In this document: positions 8,292 through 17,553 of the stretch, one piece after another
How positions within the stretch are numbered: position 1 is the stretch's first letter
How the letters are laid out: every line of letters begins with the position of its first letter
Origin: Hyphobacterium marinum
Lineage (GTDB): Bacteria > Pseudomonadota > Alphaproteobacteria > Caulobacterales > Maricaulaceae
DNA: 64,000 nt
Reading direction: 5' to 3'
NCBI RefSeq assembly: GCF_036330325.1
Contig: NZ_JAZDRO010000002.1
Span: 1 to 64,000, forward strand
Made by a program: the position numbers and the translations under genes
The notes under the pieces: generated by a model
Seen by the model: the letters and a program-made list of their open reading frames with translations, nothing else
What the model was told of the DNA's origin: nothing
The model's database searches: none

Positions 8292-8393
8292 CCCTCATCC
8301 TGAGGTGCCCGCGAAGCGGGCCTCGAAGGATGGGAAGGCGCGCTCCTGCGTGCTTCGAGGCTCGCCTTCGGCTCGCACCTCAGCATGAGGAGG
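8292..8393. repeat. Long inverted intergenic repeat (CCTCATCCTGAGG type)
   Basis: CTCATCCTGAGGTG at the left end and CACCTCAGCATGAG at the right end are inverted arms. Between them lie two small hairpins, CCCGC/GCGGG and GGCTCGCC/GGCTCG-like. Elements of this look are common between genes in alphaproteobacteria. It abuts the second copy of the 90-bp repeat, so 8267-8540 holds only repeats. Confidence 0.65.
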
Positions 8394-8417
8394 GTTCATC
8401 CCTCCACGCCCAACCCC

Positions 8418-8507
8418 TGAAACCCCGGCCAAGCCGCGCCAGCGGCGCGGAGCCGGGGCCTCCTCGTTTTAAAAAGGTCCGGGATCGCTTCGCGTCCGGG
8501 ATTTCAG
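8418..8507. repeat. Intergenic palindromic repeat, copy 2 of the 90-bp element
   Basis: Nearly identical to 2426-2517, differing at a few bases. In this copy the second hairpin is degenerate: both arms read TCCGGGA, so they are direct rather than inverted. It is followed by a T-rich run at 8507-8519 and a partial purine-rich repeat, then the ligA stop. Confidence 0.8.
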
Positions 8508-8540
8508 TTTTTTTCTCTTTCCCAAGGGGGAGAGGAAGAA

Positions 8541-10643
8541 CTAACCCCCAATCAGGTCGAACCATTCGTCCTCGGTCAGGGTCTGGACGCCCAGTTCGGT
8601 GGCTTTCTTCAGCTTTGATCCGGCACCCGGACCGGCCACGAGAATATCCGTCTTGGCCGAGACCGACCCGGCGACCTTGGCCCCAAGGGATTGGGCTTTC
8701 GCCTTGGCCTCATCGCGTGTCATGCGCTCCAGTGACCCTGTAAAGACGACGGTCTTGCCCGCGACCGGCGTGTCGGTTGCCACCGCCTCGGCGTCTTCGA
8801 CCGTGACTTCCGCGAGGAGCCGGTCGAGAACGCCCTGATTGTGCGGTTCGCCGAAGAAATCCGTCAGGGCTTCGACTGCGGCCGGGCCGACCCCATCGAT
8901 ATTGAGCAGTTCGGCGCGCGCGGCCTCGTCCTCAGCCCCGGCCTGGGCCGCCTTGCGCAGATCGGCGAATGCGCCATAGGCACGGGCAAAGACCCGCGAA
9001 TTGGTCTCGCCGACATGACGGATACCAAGGGCGTTCAAGAAGCGCTCTGCGCCGATGGTCCGGCGCGCATCTATGGCCCCGAAGAGATTGGCGACCGACA
9101 ACTCGCCGAAGCCTTCGCGCTCCTGCAGCGGCGGCTGGACGTCCCCGGCGTCATTGCGGGCCTTCAGCGTGAAAATGTCCGCCGGTTCGCGAACCAGGCC
9201 TTCCTCGTAGAAAGCCTCGATCTGTTTGGTCCCCAACCCTTCGATATCGAACGCCTTGCGCGAGACGAAATGCTTCAGGCGTTCGCGGGCCTGTGCCGCG
9301 CAGACGAGCCCGCCGGTACAGCGGCGCACCGCGTCGAGCTTGCCGGAGGCCTCGTCGTGCTCGCGCACCGCGTGACTGCCGCAGACCGGGCATTCGGTCG
9401 GGAAGTCGAAGGGCTGTGAGTCTGTCGGACGTTTGTCTTTGAGGACTTCGACGACCTGCGGGATGACATCACCGGCGCGCTGGATCACCACCGTGTCGCC
9501 GACGCGGATGTCCTTGCGCTCGATCTCGTCCTGATTGTGCAGGGTGGCGTTGGAAACCACGACGCCGCCGACGGTGACCGGCTCCAGCTTGGCGACCGGC
9601 GTGAGCGCGCCGGTTCGCCCGACCTGGATCTCGATGGCATTGAGGACCGTCGTCGCTTTTTCCGGCGAGAATTTGTGCGCGATGGCCCAGCGCGGCGCGC
9701 GGGCAACCTGTCCCAGCCGCTCCTGGTAGTCGAGCCGGTCGACCTTGTAGACGACGCCGTCAATGTCATAGCCGAGCCCGGCGCGGGCTTCCTCGATCTT
9801 GCGATAGACCGCCATCATCTCGTCGGCACCCGTAACGCGGGCCATGTCGCGATTGACCGGAAAGCCGAGCGTTTTAAGGCGGGCAACGGCTTCAAACTGG
9901 GTGTCAGCCAGCGGCTCGCTCACCTCGCCCCAGGCATAGGCAAAGAAGCGCAAGGGGCGCTGCGCGGTGATGGACGGGTCGATCTGGCGCAGCGATCCGG
10001 CTGCGGCATTGCGCGGATTCTTGTAGGCAGGCTTGCCGGCCTCGGCCTGCGCATCATTGAGCGCAGCAAAGTCGGCATGGCTCATATAGACCTCGCCGCG
10101 AACCTCCAGAACGTCCGGCGCGCCGTTGATCCGGTCGGGGATGTCGGCGAGCGTATTCAGATTGGCGGTGACGTTCTCGCCCGTTTCGCCATCGCCGCGC
10201 GTCGCGCCAGTGACGAGCACGCCCTTTTCGTAGCGCAGGCTCGCCGACAGGCCATCGATCTTGGGCTCGGCGGTAAACGCCAGCTCTTCGCCCTCACCCA
10301 GTCCCAGAAACCGCCGGACGCGGGCGACAAAGTCGGTGACATCCTCCTCGGTGAACGCATTGCCCAGCGAAAGCATGGGCCTGGCGTGACGCACCTCGCC
10401 GAACTTGCCGGACGGGGCGGCACCCAGCGTGCGGGTCGGGCTGTCGGGTGTGGCGAGTTCCGGGAAGCGCGCCTCGATCGCTTCGAGCTTCTGGCGCAGT
10501 GCATCATAGGCGGCGTCGGAGATTTTCGGCCGGTCGTCCTGATAGTAGGCCTTGTCGTGCGCGCGGATTTCTCCCGCGAGGCGGGCGTGCTCCGCACCGG
10601 CTTCCTCAAGGGTGAGATCGTCAACGTCTTTCAGCGCACTCAT
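8541..10643 (-). CDS. ligA: NAD+-dependent DNA ligase LigA
   Basis: Seals nicks in replication and repair using NAD+. The 700-aa length and domain order fit: N-terminal Ia domain with YYQDDRPKISDAAYD, adenylation domain with the active-site lysine in AEPKIDGLSASL (near residue 123), OB fold, zinc finger beginning CPVCGSHAV, helix-hairpin-helix repeats (NIDGVGPAAVEAL), and a C-terminal BRCT domain (KTVVFTGSLERMTRDEAK). The ATG at 10643 precedes a typical N-terminus. In many alphaproteobacteria ligA directly follows recN; here an M20 gene on the other strand separates them. Confidence 0.96.
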   Translation of the reverse strand: MSALKDVDDLTLEEAGAEHARLAGEIRAHDKAYYQDDRPKISDAAYDALRQKLEAIEARFPELATPDSPTRTLGAAPSGKFGEVRHARPMLSLGNAFTEEDVTDFVARVRRFLGLGEGEELAFTAEPKIDGLSASLRYEKGVLVTGATRGDGETGENVTANLNTLADIPDRINGAPDVLEVRGEVYMSHADFAALNDAQAEAGKPAYKNPRNAAAGSLRQIDPSITAQRPLRFFAYAWGEVSEPLADTQFEAVARLKTLGFPVNRDMARVTGADEMMAVYRKIEEARAGLGYDIDGVVYKVDRLDYQERLGQVARAPRWAIAHKFSPEKATTVLNAIEIQVGRTGALTPVAKLEPVTVGGVVVSNATLHNQDEIERKDIRVGDTVVIQRAGDVIPQVVEVLKDKRPTDSQPFDFPTECPVCGSHAVREHDEASGKLDAVRRCTGGLVCAAQARERLKHFVSRKAFDIEGLGTKQIEAFYEEGLVREPADIFTLKARNDAGDVQPPLQEREGFGELSVANLFGAIDARRTIGAERFLNALGIRHVGETNSRVFARAYGAFADLRKAAQAGAEDEAARAELLNIDGVGPAAVEALTDFFGEPHNQGVLDRLLAEVTVEDAEAVATDTPVAGKTVVFTGSLERMTRDEAKAKAQSLGAKVAGSVSAKTDILVAGPGAGSKLKKATELGVQTLTEDEWFDLIGG

Positions 10644-10756
10644 GGCCGGCTCGCGAAATTGTCAGAGGTCCGAATCCTATACGATCACGACTTTCTGGGG
10701 CAGCATGAACGGCAAGAAATTGCCGTGGAACTGCACCTGAAGGGGGACTTTCGGAC

Positions 10757-12301
10757 ATGACCAGACATCGCACCACCGCCGCGCTGGCGGCCGCTCTGCA
10801 CATCACAGCACCGGCCGTGGGACAGGTCGATGCCGCCCGTGACGCCGCCGCCACTTACCGCGAAGCCAACGAGCGCGCGATCCTGACCGAAGCGATGGAT
10901 TTGTTGCGCCTGCCGAATGTCGCGCCAAACCGCGAGGATATCCTCGCGAATGCGCACCACATCGTCGGCCTGATGGAAGCGCGCGGTATCGACGCCCGGA
11001 TCCTTGAAGCCGGTGACGCCATGCCCGCCGTTTACGGTGAACTCTTCGTTCCTGGCGCGACGCGGACCGTGATGCTCTACGTCCATTATGACGGCCAGCC
11101 AGTGCAGCCGGAAAACTGGGCCAGTGACCCGTTTGACCCCGTTCTGCGTGCGGGGCGTCTGGAAGATGAAGCCGACATCGTCGACTTTGACGCGGCGGAC
11201 AACTTCGACCCGGACTGGCGGATCTATGCCCGCTCCGCGAGTGACGACAAGACACCGCTGATCGCCATGCTGACCGCCATCGATGCGCTACGAGCCGCCG
11301 GACTGGGTCCGAATGTGAACATCAGATTCTTCCTCGAAGGCGAGGAGGAATACGGCTCGCCGCATCTGCGCGACTTGCTTGAAACGCATCGCGATCTCCT
11401 GGATGCCGACATCTGGCTCATTGCCGACGGCCCGATCGACCAGCGCGGCGATCCTCGCCTGATCCTCGGCGTCCGCGGCGTCACATCCATGTCGCTGACC
11501 ATTCACGGTGCCGAGCGCGTTCTGCACAGCGGACACTACGGCAATGTCGCGCCCAATCCGGCGGCCCGTCTCGCCCATCTGATCACCTCGATGCGCGACG
11601 AAAATGGACGTATCCTGATCGAAGATTTCCACGACGGCATCGCGCCCATCCCAGAGGCGGCCGAGCAATTTATCGCCGATGGCGCATTCGACGAGGACAG
11701 CATCCTTGCCGAACCCGGCATTGCGCGCACCGAATATGGGCCCGGCGCGCCCTATGGCGAGGCGGTCATGGTGCCTGCACTCAACGTGTTGGGCCTCAGT
11801 TCCGGGGCGGTGGGAGACGAGACCCGCAATGCGGTGCCGGACCGGGCCGAGGCGGCCATCGGTTTCCGCATGGTGCCGGGCCAGACACTGGAGCATCTGC
11901 GCGCAGTCGTCCGCGACCATATCGAGGCGCAAGGCTATCTCGTGCTCGGCCGGGAACCGACATCCGAAGAACGCCTCGCCCACCCGATGATCGCCGAATT
12001 GCACTGGTCGTCGTCCGGGTACGAGGCTGCTGGCACGCCCGCTGACGCGCCGGAGATCACTTATCTGCATGGGCTAATGACCGAGGCGAGCGAGCGCCCG
12101 GTCCGGGTCGTCCCGCTGCTCGGGGGCAGCCTGCCGCTTGCCTATATCGCGGGCGTGACACAGACGCCGTTCGCCATCGTGCCGATCGTCAATCCCGACA
12201 ATTCCCAGCACGCGCCGAACGAGAATATACGGCTGGGGAATTTCTGGGACGGGATCGAACTCTACGCCGTCCTGCTGAACGCGGACTGGGCGTTCGACTA
12301 G
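10757..12301 (+). CDS. Secreted M20-family metallopeptidase
   Basis: A 514-aa protein with an N-terminal signal peptide (roughly MTRHRTTAALAAALHITAPA then VGQ), so probably periplasmic. The dinuclear zinc motifs of M20 dipeptidases/carboxypeptidases are visible: HYDGQP near residue 114, ASDDKTP near 160, and the catalytic and metal glutamates in EGEEEYGS near 192. GAERVLHSGHYGN near 255 matches the dimerisation-domain histidine. A peptide or acylamino-acid hydrolase role is likely; the exact substrate cannot be read from sequence. Its TAG stop shares the tetranucleotide CTAG with the recN stop. It runs against the surrounding dcw transcription. Confidence 0.88.
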   Translation: MTRHRTTAALAAALHITAPAVGQVDAARDAAATYREANERAILTEAMDLLRLPNVAPNREDILANAHHIVGLMEARGIDARILEAGDAMPAVYGELFVPGATRTVMLYVHYDGQPVQPENWASDPFDPVLRAGRLEDEADIVDFDAADNFDPDWRIYARSASDDKTPLIAMLTAIDALRAAGLGPNVNIRFFLEGEEEYGSPHLRDLLETHRDLLDADIWLIADGPIDQRGDPRLILGVRGVTSMSLTIHGAERVLHSGHYGNVAPNPAARLAHLITSMRDENGRILIEDFHDGIAPIPEAAEQFIADGAFDEDSILAEPGIARTEYGPGAPYGEAVMVPALNVLGLSSGAVGDETRNAVPDRAEAAIGFRMVPGQTLEHLRAVVRDHIEAQGYLVLGREPTSEERLAHPMIAELHWSSSGYEAAGTPADAPEITYLHGLMTEASERPVRVVPLLGGSLPLAYIAGVTQTPFAIVPIVNPDNSQHAPNENIRLGNFWDGIELYAVLLNADWAFD

Positions 12302-13998
12302 CCCGCCATCAGCTGACCGGCCTGTTCGCGCGCGGCGGCGGTGACTTCCGCGCCGGACAGCATGCGCGCGATCTCCTCGCGGCGCTCCTCGCCTGAAAGC
12401 GCCTTCAGCGAGGTGCGGACATGACCGTCGGTGGCCTCGTCCTTCTCGATCTTCCAGTGATGATCGGCGAGTGCGGCGACCTGCGGGCTGTGGGTGACGA
12501 CCAGGGTCTGGCCTTTCGCGGCAAGCGTTTTCAACCGCTTGCCGACGGCATCGGCCACCGCCCCGCCCACGCCCTGGTCGACCTCGTCAAAGATCAGGAC
12601 CAGGCCGTCATCGCCAGCGGCGAGGCAGACCTTGATGGCCAGTGCGAACCGCGACAGCTCGCCGCCTGAAGCAATCTTGTCGAGCGCGCCGAAGGGTGAT
12701 CCGGGATTGGTCGCGACCTCGAAGGCCACGCGGTCGCGCCCGTTCGGACCGGCCTTCTCAGGATCGCTCGCCACAGTCACTCGGAACTTCGCCTTGTCCA
12801 GCTTCAAGGGCGGCAACTCTTTCGCCACGGCGGCCTCCAGCGCCTTGGCGGCCTTTTCGCGGGTCGTGGTCAGGACTTTCGCGGCTCGGTCGAACGCGGA
12901 CTGCGCTGCCGCGAGCACTTTCTCGGCTTCCTTCAACCGGTCGTCGGCATGCTCGATCGCATCGAGCCGTTCGGCGAGGTCGCCGCGCAGTCCCGGCAAT
13001 TCATCGACGGTCACGTCGTGTTTCCGGGCCGCGGCGCGCAGCGCGAACAGGCGTTCCTCGACCGCGTTGAGCCGGCCCGGCTCGACTTCGAAACTCGCGG
13101 CCGCATCCGCACACGCGTCCTCGGCTTCGGTGAATTCGATCAGGGCCCGGTCGAGTGCGCCGGTCGCCCGTTCAAGCGAGGCGCGCGCCTCGGCTGCCGG
13201 CCCTTCACTGGCCTGGCCCAGTCCGTCACGAACCCGTTCAAGGCCGCGCAAGGCTGCGCTCAAACGGTTCGCCATACCGCCATCAGCCTGCAATGCGTCG
13301 GTCGCGGTCTGAAGCTCGGCCAGCGCCTGCTCGGCGCTTTGCAGGAATTTGCGTTCCTCGGCGAGCGCCGGCTCTTCGCCCGTACGCGGATTGAGCGCAT
13401 CAAGCGCTTCAAGGGCATGGCGCAGAAACTCTTCTTCTTCGGCGGCATTCACCTTGGCACGCGTCAGTTCCTCGACACGGGCCATCGCCTTTCCCAGCTC
13501 GCCCCACGCCTTGCGGACGGCGTCGCGTTCGGCCTCGTTGCGGGCAAAGGCGTCGAGCAGGCCACGATGGGATTTCGGGTCGAGCAGACCGCGGCCGTCG
13601 TGCTGGCCGTGAACCTCGATCAAGAGATCGCCAAGCGATTTCAGGAGGCCGACGCTGGCCGGCTGATCGTTGACATAGGCCTGGCTGCGCCCGTCGGCGG
13701 TCAGGCGGCGGCGCAGGATAACCGGTTCGCCCGGCTCGATGGCGAGCCCGGCATCGGTGATCACGGACCGCGCCAGATGGTCGTCGGCAATATCGAAGAC
13801 CGCCGTTGCGGCCGCTTCGTCGCTGCCGGCGCGAACGAGACCCCGGTCCGCCCGTTCACCGGCGGCCAGGCCAAGAGCCCCGAGAAGTATGGATTTACCC
13901 GCCCCGGTCTCACCGGTCAGGGCGCAAAGCCCGCCTGCAAATTCCGCCTGCAAGGCTTCGATCAGAACAACATTGCGAATGGTGAGGGAGGTCAGCAT
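12298..13998 (-). CDS. recN: DNA repair protein RecN
   Basis: SMC-like ATPase of double-strand break repair, 566 aa. The N-terminal Walker A is GETGAGKSILLGAL near residue 29. A long coiled-coil-prone middle region (about 150-370, rich in Ala, Glu and Leu) follows. The C-terminal ATPase half has SGGELSRFALAIK and the Walker B VLIFDEVDQGVGG. The ATG at 13998 begins MLTSLTIRNVVLIE, the family start. It lies 23 bases after the bamD stop on the same strand, the usual alphaproteobacterial order. Confidence 0.95.
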   Translation of the reverse strand: MLTSLTIRNVVLIEALQAEFAGGLCALTGETGAGKSILLGALGLAAGERADRGLVRAGSDEAAATAVFDIADDHLARSVITDAGLAIEPGEPVILRRRLTADGRSQAYVNDQPASVGLLKSLGDLLIEVHGQHDGRGLLDPKSHRGLLDAFARNEAERDAVRKAWGELGKAMARVEELTRAKVNAAEEEEFLRHALEALDALNPRTGEEPALAEERKFLQSAEQALAELQTATDALQADGGMANRLSAALRGLERVRDGLGQASEGPAAEARASLERATGALDRALIEFTEAEDACADAAASFEVEPGRLNAVEERLFALRAAARKHDVTVDELPGLRGDLAERLDAIEHADDRLKEAEKVLAAAQSAFDRAAKVLTTTREKAAKALEAAVAKELPPLKLDKAKFRVTVASDPEKAGPNGRDRVAFEVATNPGSPFGALDKIASGGELSRFALAIKVCLAAGDDGLVLIFDEVDQGVGGAVADAVGKRLKTLAAKGQTLVVTHSPQVAALADHHWKIEKDEATDGHVRTSLKALSGEERREEIARMLSGAEVTAAAREQAGQLMAG

Positions 13999-14021
13999 GC
14001 GCGGGGCGCCCGCCCTCCGGC

Positions 14022-14861
14022 CTAGCTGAACAGGCGGTCGAGCGCCCGGCGCCAGTAGGACGGGTCTCTGTCGTTCAACTCGCTGTTGGGGATGGCGATG
14101 CCTTCCCGGTTCAGCAGGCGATAGCTGTCCTCATACCAGCGGCTTCCCGGAAAATTGTAGCCGAGAACCGCGGCGACCTGGCTGGCTTCCTCGTCAACGC
14201 CAAGACCGACATAGGCCTCGACGAGCCGGTGCAGCGCCTCGGGTGTGTGCGACGTGGTCTGGAAGTCCCGGACGACAGTCCGGAAGCGGTTGATCGCGGC
14301 CAGGTGATAGCCCCGGCGCAGATACCAGCGGCCGATTTCCATTTCCTTGCCGGCCAGGTGGTCACGCGTCATGTCGATTTTCAGGCGCGCATCCTGGGCA
14401 TAGCGGCTTTGCGGGTAGCGGCGGACAACCTGCTGGAGCGCTTCCATCGCCTGGACCGTCATCTGCTGGTCGCGGCCTACATCCATGATGCGCTCGAAAT
14501 GGCTGATCGCGATCAGGTAATAGGCATAGGGCGCACTGCGATTGCCCGGGTGGAGCGAAATGAAGCGCTCGGCGTCGGAAATCGCCTCGTCGTAATTATT
14601 GGCCTGATAGTTGGCGAAAGCCGCCATCAGCATCGACCGCCGCGCCCACTCCGAATAGGGGTGCTGGCGCTCGACCTCGTCAAACAGGTCCGCAGCCGTG
14701 GAGTACTGGCGGCGCTCCATCTGCGTCATCGCCTGCGCATAGATGGTTTCGGCCGGGCGTTCGACATAGACGGTCGAGGCTGACACCCGGTTGCGCTGAG
14801 AGCAGGAGGCTGCGGCCAGGGCCAGCAACATGACGAGGAAAATACGCGAAACGGGCGGCAT
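14022..14861 (-). CDS. bamD: Outer-membrane assembly lipoprotein BamD
   Basis: Essential lipoprotein of the BAM complex that inserts beta-barrel proteins into the outer membrane. A 279-aa precursor with signal peptide and lipobox AAASC (Cys20). The mature protein is built of TPR-like helices: QMERRQYSTAADLFDEVERQHPYSEWARRS, FISLHPGNRSAPYAYY and RYPQSRYAQDAR are typical BamD segments (each shown in parts of the chain between residues 48 and 165). Length is in the family range. The gene sits between lpxC and recN, as in Caulobacter relatives. Confidence 0.93.
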   Translation of the reverse strand: MPPVSRIFLVMLLALAAASCSQRNRVSASTVYVERPAETIYAQAMTQMERRQYSTAADLFDEVERQHPYSEWARRSMLMAAFANYQANNYDEAISDAERFISLHPGNRSAPYAYYLIAISHFERIMDVGRDQQMTVQAMEALQQVVRRYPQSRYAQDARLKIDMTRDHLAGKEMEIGRWYLRRGYHLAAINRFRTVVRDFQTTSHTPEALHRLVEAYVGLGVDEEASQVAAVLGYNFPGSRWYEDSYRLLNREGIAIPNSELNDRDPSYWRRALDRLFS

Positions 14862-14959
14862 GCAGGCTCCTGAAGTCCGGTGCGCCTAGATGTTGGCACG
14901 GTCAATCGGAAGAGCGTTGTAACCGATGCCTGCGCCGCGTCCAAGCGCGGCGTCAGCGG

Positions 14960-15865
14960 TCAGGAACGCGCGGCCGCGGACGGCGAGGACACGGCGTCGG
15001 AAAGCGACACCATCTTCCAGGCCGAAGTGTCGGCGAGCAGGGCTTTCAGGGCTGCATTGTTCAGGGCATGGCCCGGCTGGTGTGCCTGGTAGAGGCCGAG
15101 GATGGGCGCGCCCGCGAGATAGAGATCGCCCAACGCATCGAGCGCCTTGTGACGGGCGAATTCGTCCGCGAAACGCAGGCCTTCTTCGTTGATGACACCC
15201 GAATCGTCGAGCACGACGGCATTGTCCATCGACCCGCCCAGCGCCAAACCGGCGGCCCGCATGGCATCGACGTCGCGCTTGAACCCGAAGGTCCGCGCGG
15301 ATGCGACATCACCGGCGAAAATCTCCGGCGAGATGTCAAAAGCGCAGTGCTGGCGGCCGACGGCCGGATGCGGGAAGGAAATCTCGACATCGATGACGGG
15401 CTTCAGCGATGGCAGGAATGCCGCCGTCCGGCCCTGGAATTCGACAGACACGGACTTGAGCACGCGAATGGCACGGCGCGGAGCGGCGCTGGCTTTCAGG
15501 CCCGCGCGGCGGATCAATTCAACAAACGGGGCCGAGGAGCCATCCATGACCGGGACTTCCGGACCGTCGATCTCGACCAGGAGGTCATCGACCCCGAGGC
15601 CGGCCAGCGCCGCCATCAGGTGTTCGACCGTCGCGACAGAAGCGCCCGCCTCGTTCGCGATCGTCGTGCCCAGGCGGATGCCGGTCACGTTAGCGGCGCG
15701 CGCCTCGATCCGATTGTCGTGACCCGTGATATCGGAGCGCTCGAATACAATACCGGCACCGGGAGCCGCAGGTTTGAGAACCATACGGACATGTTCGCCG
15801 CTGTGCAGGCCGATGCCCGCACAGACGGCCGCCGAGGCCAAGGTATGCCGATTGAACGCGCTCAC
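14960..15865 (-). CDS. lpxC: UDP-3-O-acyl-N-acetylglucosamine deacetylase LpxC
   Basis: First committed enzyme of lipid A synthesis; a zinc deacetylase of 301 aa. Visible motifs: GIGLHSGEHV near residue 18, the zinc histidine in VATVEHLMAAL near 79, DGSSAPFVELI near 108, and HKALDALGDLYL near 238 with the second zinc histidine and aspartate. The start is a GTG at 15865 (MSAFNRHTLA), with a purine-rich GAAAGAG a little upstream. 149 bases separate it from ftsZ, so it may have its own promoter. Confidence 0.95.
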   Translation of the reverse strand: MSAFNRHTLASAAVCAGIGLHSGEHVRMVLKPAAPGAGIVFERSDITGHDNRIEARAANVTGIRLGTTIANEAGASVATVEHLMAALAGLGVDDLLVEIDGPEVPVMDGSSAPFVELIRRAGLKASAAPRRAIRVLKSVSVEFQGRTAAFLPSLKPVIDVEISFPHPAVGRQHCAFDISPEIFAGDVASARTFGFKRDVDAMRAAGLALGGSMDNAVVLDDSGVINEEGLRFADEFARHKALDALGDLYLAGAPILGLYQAHQPGHALNNAALKALLADTSAWKMVSLSDAVSSPSAAARS

Positions 15866-16014
15866 AATACTTTACTCTTTCAGCCCCGCTTGGCTGGCCC
15901 GGAACGGGTCCGGCCCAGTTTTCCACAGGCCAACCTAGCGGCGTTGTGCAGCGCCGCAATTAAAGCATTGTTGCGGTTTGTTACGTCGGCGTGGAACTGC
16001 CCGGAAGCCCTGCC
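15866..16014 (-). other. ftsZ-lpxC intergenic region
   Basis: 149 bases of mixed composition. On the - strand a GCGGCG/CGCCGC hairpin (about 15932-15952) lies 60-80 bases after the ftsZ stop without a clear T-run, and GGCC-flanked CGGA/TCCG arms lie nearer to lpxC. A promoter for lpxC may be here, but I cannot assign one with confidence. Confidence 0.3.
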
Positions 16015-17517
16015 CTAATTGGCCTGGCGGCGCAGGAAGGCCGGGATTTCCAGATCGCCTTCCTCACCGGCATCGCCGAAGAGGTCTCCGGTTGCCCGTG
16101 CGGGTCCCTGCTGGGTTGCTGCACGGGTCTGTTGCGGTGCGGTTTTCTGAACCGGAGCCATCGGGCGCTTCTTCCGGCTGAACAGCGAGAAGGGCGAGCG
16201 GCTTTCTTCCTGTTCGGCTTCTTCGGGCGCAGCGGGCGCGGTGGTGAAGCGCGACGCTTCCGCGGCAACGCGTTCCTGGTCGCGCACGACCTGGGGACGG
16301 TCATCCACGAAGGGATCGCTGAAATCGGCTTCGGCCTCTCCTGCCACCGGGTCGAAGTCCTCGACCGGCGCGATCTCCTCGCGGGCGGCAGCTTGTTCCT
16401 CGACCGGCTCCGGCCGGACGTCCTCAGCAATTTTCGGCTCGGCGCGATCCATCATGCGGCGGACCATCGGCTCGCGCTGCGGCTGGCGATTGTTGATCGC
16501 GGCCGGCTCGACGCGGCGGCGGTTCTGGTGACGCGGATCGACGGCCTCGACTTCCGCGTCAATGCCGGTCGCGACGACCGACACGCGCATCTTACCTTCC
16601 ATCGACTCGTCAAAGGTCGAACCGACGATGATGTTGGCTTCCGGGTCGACCTCGGCGCGAATCTCGTTCGCGGCCTCGTCGAGTTCGTACAGCGTCATGT
16701 CGTAGCCGCCGGTGATATTGATGAGGACGCCGGTGGCTCCCTTCATCGACACATCGTCCAGAAGCGGATTGGCAATGGCGGCATGCGCGGCCTCGATGGC
16801 GCGCTTCTCGCCGGACGCTTCGCCGGTTCCCATCATCGCCTTGCCCATCTCGTTCATCACCGCGCGAACGTCGGCGAAATCAAGATTGATCAGGCCGGGC
16901 ATGACCATCAGGTCGGTAATGCCGCGAACGCCGGAATGGAGGACCTGGTCGGCCATGCCAAACGCTTCGGCAAAGGTCGTCTTCTCGGTGGCGATGCGGA
17001 AGAGGTTCTGGTTAGGGATGATGATCAACGTGTCGACATGCTGTTGCAGCTGGTCGATACCGGCATCGGCGATCTTCATCCGGCGCGAGCCTTCGAAGTG
17101 GAAGGGCTTGGTCACGACGCCGACGGTCAGGATTCCCTGTTCGCGCGCGGCGCGGGCGATGACCGGAGCCGCACCGGTTCCTGTGCCGCCGCCCATGCCG
17201 GCGGTGATGAACACCATGTGCGCGCCGGCCAGCTGTTCCATGATTTCAGGCAGGGAGTCCTCGGCCGACTGTTCACCGACTTCGGGGCGCGCCCCGGCTC
17301 CGAGGCCTTCGGTGATCTGGCCGCCCATCTGGATGCGGCGCTCGGTCTTGGACCGGGTCAGCGCTTGTGCATCGGTATTGGCGACGACAAAGTCGACCCC
17401 TTCGAGCTGTGCCTCGATCATGTTGTTGACGGCGTTTCCGCCAGCGCCCCCGACGCCAAAGACGAGGATGCGGGGACGAAGTTCCGTCGTTTCCGGCACA
17501 GATAGATTCAGGGACAT
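16015..17517 (-). CDS. ftsZ: Cell-division GTPase FtsZ
   Basis: Tubulin homologue that forms the Z ring at midcell. The 500-aa length is normal for alphaproteobacteria with a long linker. The GTPase domain has GVGGAGGNAVNNM near residue 23, the signature GMGGGTGTGAAP near 108, and the T7 loop NLDFADVRAV near 209. From about residue 325 an Arg/Pro/Glu-rich intrinsically disordered linker of about 160 residues leads to the conserved C-terminal peptide LEIPAFLRRQAN, which binds FtsA and other partners. The ATG at 17517 follows a promoter region holding a CtrA-type box and GANTC sites. Confidence 0.97.
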   Translation of the reverse strand: MSLNLSVPETTELRPRILVFGVGGAGGNAVNNMIEAQLEGVDFVVANTDAQALTRSKTERRIQMGGQITEGLGAGARPEVGEQSAEDSLPEIMEQLAGAHMVFITAGMGGGTGTGAAPVIARAAREQGILTVGVVTKPFHFEGSRRMKIADAGIDQLQQHVDTLIIIPNQNLFRIATEKTTFAEAFGMADQVLHSGVRGITDLMVMPGLINLDFADVRAVMNEMGKAMMGTGEASGEKRAIEAAHAAIANPLLDDVSMKGATGVLINITGGYDMTLYELDEAANEIRAEVDPEANIIVGSTFDESMEGKMRVSVVATGIDAEVEAVDPRHQNRRRVEPAAINNRQPQREPMVRRMMDRAEPKIAEDVRPEPVEEQAAAREEIAPVEDFDPVAGEAEADFSDPFVDDRPQVVRDQERVAAEASRFTTAPAAPEEAEQEESRSPFSLFSRKKRPMAPVQKTAPQQTRAATQQGPARATGDLFGDAGEEGDLEIPAFLRRQAN

Positions 17518-17553
17518 GGACCACTCCGAATACGAAGCATAAAGGTTAACAGC

